Assembly: GCA_003008705.1 (NCBI GenBank)
Contig: PDUO01000011.1
Location: 983,956 to 1,047,955, forward strand
Source: Pezicula radicicola
Taxonomy: Eukaryota > Ascomycota > Leotiomycetes > Helotiales > Dermateaceae
Length of the DNA stretch: 64,000 bases
Direction of reading: 5' to 3'
Notes under the pieces: model-generated
The model's input: the letters and a program-made list of their open reading frames with translations, nothing else
Databases searched by the model: none
Told to the model about the DNA's origin: nothing
Position numbers and translations under genes: made by a program
Shown: in pieces, positions 60,635 to 64,000 of the stretch
Position numbering within the stretch: position 1 is the stretch's first letter
Layout of the letters: each line of letters begins with the position of its first letter

Positions 60635-61921
60635 ACACAGAGATGCGCAGAGATGGGTCTTGTACGTTAAAACTTGTATATATATCTGCTCGAATATAAT
60701 GGCTACGGGACTAATATGTAGGCAAATAATGTTGTATTCTGTGAGGATCAAGGGTGCCCAAATAGGCTAAATTGGCTAATTTGTGTGGAGACGGTAACGT
60801 AACTCTTCCACACACCTTACTATTTAACACATCACTGAAAAGGCATGTGAGAAGTCTAAATCTATACTGTAGTATCTTTAAACTAGCAGACGGCTTAAAA
60901 TGTGTGCGTCTCTTCTGCATTTCTGAATTAATGCCCTGTTTTCCCCTAAGCGATAGCACCCCCCAATACTCCACCCCTAACTTCCGAACAGCTTTAAGCA
61001 TATATACTTCAAAGACTGTATTAGGAACAAGTATTAAACTAGGAATTCAACTTAAAACTATTCTTATTCTTCTAATAATTAACTTTCTTTTATAGTCTAA
61101 CCTTATAATACTTCTATGTACTATATCTTTATATAACTCTACTAATTCATTCCCTCTATTATAAAATTATTATTACTTGTACTGTTCGAGTCTACAAACA
61201 GTACTTAGAGATTCAAGGTCTTTAGATAGGCGAATTAGCTTGTTTGATATAAAAAAGAGTTATTAAATAGATAAGACTTTTTAGTGTAACGCATTGCTAG
61301 ATTTGAGAGTTTAAGAGCTTGCACCGGCGTCCCGGGCAGAGCTTGTTAAATGGAATGGTTATGAGAGTAGTATAGAGTATTGGTAAATGTGTTGTGTTCT
61401 GTTATAGAGTGAGGAGTGTTGGAATTGACTGGTTCGTAGAGGGATTGTTATGTGGATGTTATATGCAACTTAGTTTTTAAGGTGTTGTAGAAGGGTATCG
61501 AAAGTTCTTGAAATATTTTCTAGATATTCTATCTAGATTTAACTGAGATATTGCGATGTGTTAAGGTGGTTTGCTCGCTTAACTTCTAGGCTCTTGTATA
61601 AAGTGGATTAGATTTAGAAATTAGGAGAGTTTTTAATAAGGTATTTAATGTGTGCATTGTTTTTATGATTTAATTCAAGTGGTCGAACTTAAGACTGTAT
61701 GTAGTTATGCGCTACTAAGTGATGTTAATGGTCTAACAAGCAGAATAAAGTAGTGTAAAATATAGAGGTTAGAGAAGTATAGTAGGAGATTCGGTAGGCT
61801 GGAATGAGTTTCATATGTATTGAATTATAGAAATAGAGAAAGAAACAAGGAGAAACAAGCCAAAAGCAAGACTAAGGCAAAAGGAAACAGGAGGAAGCAT
61901 TCTAATGATAAGTCCAACCTC
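60635..61921. other. AT-rich transposon graveyard
   Basis: About 1.3 kb, strongly AT-rich from 61000, with no intact gene. A 15-codon stretch at 61339-61383 resembles a chromodomain (see findings). Frames are full of stops, as expected after RIP-type mutation. Confidence 0.5.
61339..61383 (+). mobile_element. Possible chromodomain remnant of a Ty3/gypsy integrase
   Basis: Fifteen codons read ELVKWNGYESSIEYW, close to the LVKW-GY-x(6)-W core of retrotransposon chromodomains. Stops flank it on both sides. The match is short, so this is a lead rather than an annotation. Confidence 0.3.
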
Positions 61922-64000
61922 CTACTTTCTTTCATAATCATGATCTTTACCACCTCCGGCTTCTTCTATTAGCGTTTGGATTTCCCTGCTCCGAGCCAGC
62001 GATAATGGGGTCCGCCCATAGTTGTCTTTCGAGTTAATGTTAACATCGCTACGTTCAAGAAGTAAGCGCACGATCGCTTCGCCGCCATATTCTGCAGCCC
62101 ATGACAATGGCGTGCGACCATAATTGTCTTTCGAGTCAACATCAATGCCGCGATGTTCAAGAAGTAGGCGTACAACTGCTTCTCGACCCTGTCCAGCAGC
62201 CCACGACAAGGGTGTGCGACCAGCTGCATCTTTTGAATCTACCTCCACGCTGCTCTGCGCAAGAAGTAGGTGTACAACTGCTTCTTGACCCCATCTAGCA
62301 GCCCACGACAAGGGTGTGCGACCAGCTGTATCTTTTGAATCTACCTCCACGCTGCTATGCACAAGAAGTATGCGTACAACTGCTCTTTGACCCCATCCAG
62401 CAGCCCACGACAAAGGTGTACGACCAGCTACATCTTTTGAATCGACCTCTACGCTGCTCTGCGCAAGAAGTATGCATACAACTAATATTTGACCCCATCC
62501 AGCAGCCCACGACAAGGGTGTACGACCAGCTATATCTTTTGAATTGACATCGATATTGCCATATTTAACGAATAGCTTCGCAATTCTCTGGTGGCCTTGA
62601 CGGATTGCCCAGGAGAGTGGCGACTCATCAGAATACTCTCTGTGAGTTAGAAGGAACAGCAAAGCATCCAAAAAAATCGGTTTCCCGTAATCTATAACTG
62701 ATTCAGAGTGGGATTCAAACCTTTCAAGCGCTGTGTTTACTGATTCCAAATCGATAACTCCACCTTTGCTCTTGAGCAACTCAAATACTGGCTGGTAGTC
62801 GCCCCAAGAAGAAAGAGGAACTATTTTCACCGCGTGGTTTAGCCCGATGGAAGCGGCTCCCAAAGTTTCAGCTCTCAAAGTTGCAGCTCTTTCGACCAGC
62901 ATGGTTATTACAGCTAAGTTTCCAGACTCTGATGCTGCTTGGACAGCAGGATAATACCAAGTCCAGGGCGTAGCCTGCCGTTCGACAAAGAATTTGACGA
63001 TATCCTCCTGGCCTGCACGAGCAGCAGCCATCAAGGAGCTGCTGTCGCCCTTGTCCCATCTCTCAAATAACTTCTTTGCAGTCGCCTGGTGTCCATTCAT
63101 AAGGGCACGTTCGAGCGCTGTATTTCCCTGGGGGTCTTTGGCGAGCCATGTACGTGCGCCTTGATCGAGTAACAACCCAGTGATGGCAGTATGGCCATAA
63201 GATGCTGCAACAATGAAACTATCATCGAGGGATTCTTGCTGAACACCCACATTTATCAGACGATTCACAAGATCTATATCACCATATTTGGTGGCTTCAG
63301 GTAACGCCTCGTCTGCAGATGGGAGCCGTACATGAGATACTCCCATGACGCGGCGGATATCTTGAATTATATGAGTTGCTTGGATGACATATCCTTCCTC
63401 GAGGAGTTCTGATTGAGCAATAAGCATGCCATAGAAATCTCCAGTGTTTGCGTCTATTACCCACGAACCAGAATCACCCGGTTCTGCCACCTCTATTAGT
63501 TACCTGAATTAAAGTTCTAGTAAGAAATACAAGACGAGTGCTCACTTAATATCTCAGACAGCCTAATTGTCCAGAACTGCTGGAAGATATGGCTTTTGAC
63601 AAAGCTCACAGAAGTGGATGACCCAGCTTTGGAATAAGCTTTGATCAGACCTCTTCTTGTGACAACCCACAATTGGATTGGTTCTCGATTTCCCTGTGAT
63701 GCATCTTCGGAGTTAAGTAAATCGTCGGGTATGGACACCTTTTTCACGAAAAGATGTTGACTTTGCTCTAACGTCGAAGGAAAGGACACTTCATTGACCT
63801 TGGGACGATCGACCTCAAGAGCACACAAAGCCCAATCGCACCCGTCATATTCACTATTTTCAGTCTGCAATGGATGAGTTGACGAAATGGCTGAGACATC
63901 TACCTCTGCAAAATAATATGGTAAGCAAAGAATTTATTTCCTTCCCAGGTGTTGTAAGTTAGGTAGGTACTTACCAATAAATCGTGTACCAATATCAGAC
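61922..64000 (-). CDS. Trypsin-like protease domain fused to ankyrin repeats (partial, 5' end beyond window)
   Basis: Visible exons are 64000-63975 (partial), 63905-63546 and 63492-61922. The upstream part carries the Asp region of a chymotrypsin-fold serine protease (GCDWALCALEVDRP) and the nucleophile region AEPGDSGSWVIDANTGDFYG; the His should lie outside the window. About 10 ankyrin-type repeats follow: divergent ones first, then six near-identical 34-residue units containing GRTPLSWAA and VEVDSKD. No nucleotide-binding domain lies between protease and repeats. Fungal NLR-like proteins often use trypsin-like N-terminal and ankyrin C-terminal parts; this gene has both without the middle. 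A role in non-self recognition is inferred. Confidence 0.85.
62095..62604 (-). repeat. Homogenised 102-bp coding repeats (ankyrin units)
   Basis: The motif cagcccacgac, or a close variant, begins at 62095, 62197, 62299, 62401 and 62503, a strict 102-bp period. The units from 62197 on differ at only a few bases each, which indicates recent duplication or gene conversion among units. Confidence 0.9.

Noticed and set aside
60711..61001. 96-codon minus-strand frame after GH47
   Set aside because: No recognisable similarity, and it lies in a decayed repeat region.

Overview
The window is nuclear DNA of a filamentous ascomycete (Pezizomycotina; the gene complement would suit a leotiomycete, but that placement is only an impression). 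The reasons are many short GT-AG introns (mostly 46-65 nt), genes on both strands with 0.3-2 kb spacers, fungal families (squalene synthase, Zn2Cys6 factor, OPT and TPT-type transporters, FSH hydrolase, GH12, GH47, HeLo-domain protein), and AT-rich islands that look like decayed transposons. I resolved 24 protein genes and one tRNA gene. Exon structures were read by hand from splice signals and family continuity. For all complete genes except the frameshifted HeLo locus the summed exons give a whole number of codons.

Left part (0.5-18 kb): an ADP1-like ABCG transporter with an EGF-like ectodomain (+); a DnaJ-X cochaperone (-); a UDP-4-keto-6-deoxyglucose epimerase/reductase (-) followed by a TPT-family sugar-phosphate or nucleotide-sugar transporter (-); squalene synthase (+), divergent from that transporter; an F-box protein (-); and an acyl-CoA dehydrogenase (-).

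Middle part (18-46 kb): a tRNA-Val(UAC) gene with two insertions; an F-box-like/LRR protein, an SREBP-type bHLH factor without membrane segments and a MINDY deubiquitinase ending in a CaaX box (all -); a 2.8 kb gene-poor spacer with a minisatellite, a 45-N assembly gap and a small inverted-repeat element; TRM6 (+) convergent with ARPC3 (-); a HeLo-domain gene (-) with two amyloid-type pseudo-repeats, the first broken by a frameshift; a DUF885 metallopeptidase-like protein (-); a 17-exon oligopeptide transporter (+); ORC5 (-); and a Zn2Cys6 factor (+).

Right part (47-64 kb) is richer in secreted and accessory genes: an FSH-type serine hydrolase, a GH12 glucanase, two serine/threonine-rich secreted proteins of unknown role, an MFS sugar transporter, a GH47 alpha-1,2-mannosidase, an AT-rich transposon graveyard, and at the edge a trypsin-like protease fused to near-identical ankyrin repeats.

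The most notable items are the tRNA with a GT-AG insertion in its variable loop, the frameshifted HET-S-like gene, and the protease-ankyrin gene with homogenised 102-bp repeats. The last two have architectures typical of fungal non-self recognition genes.
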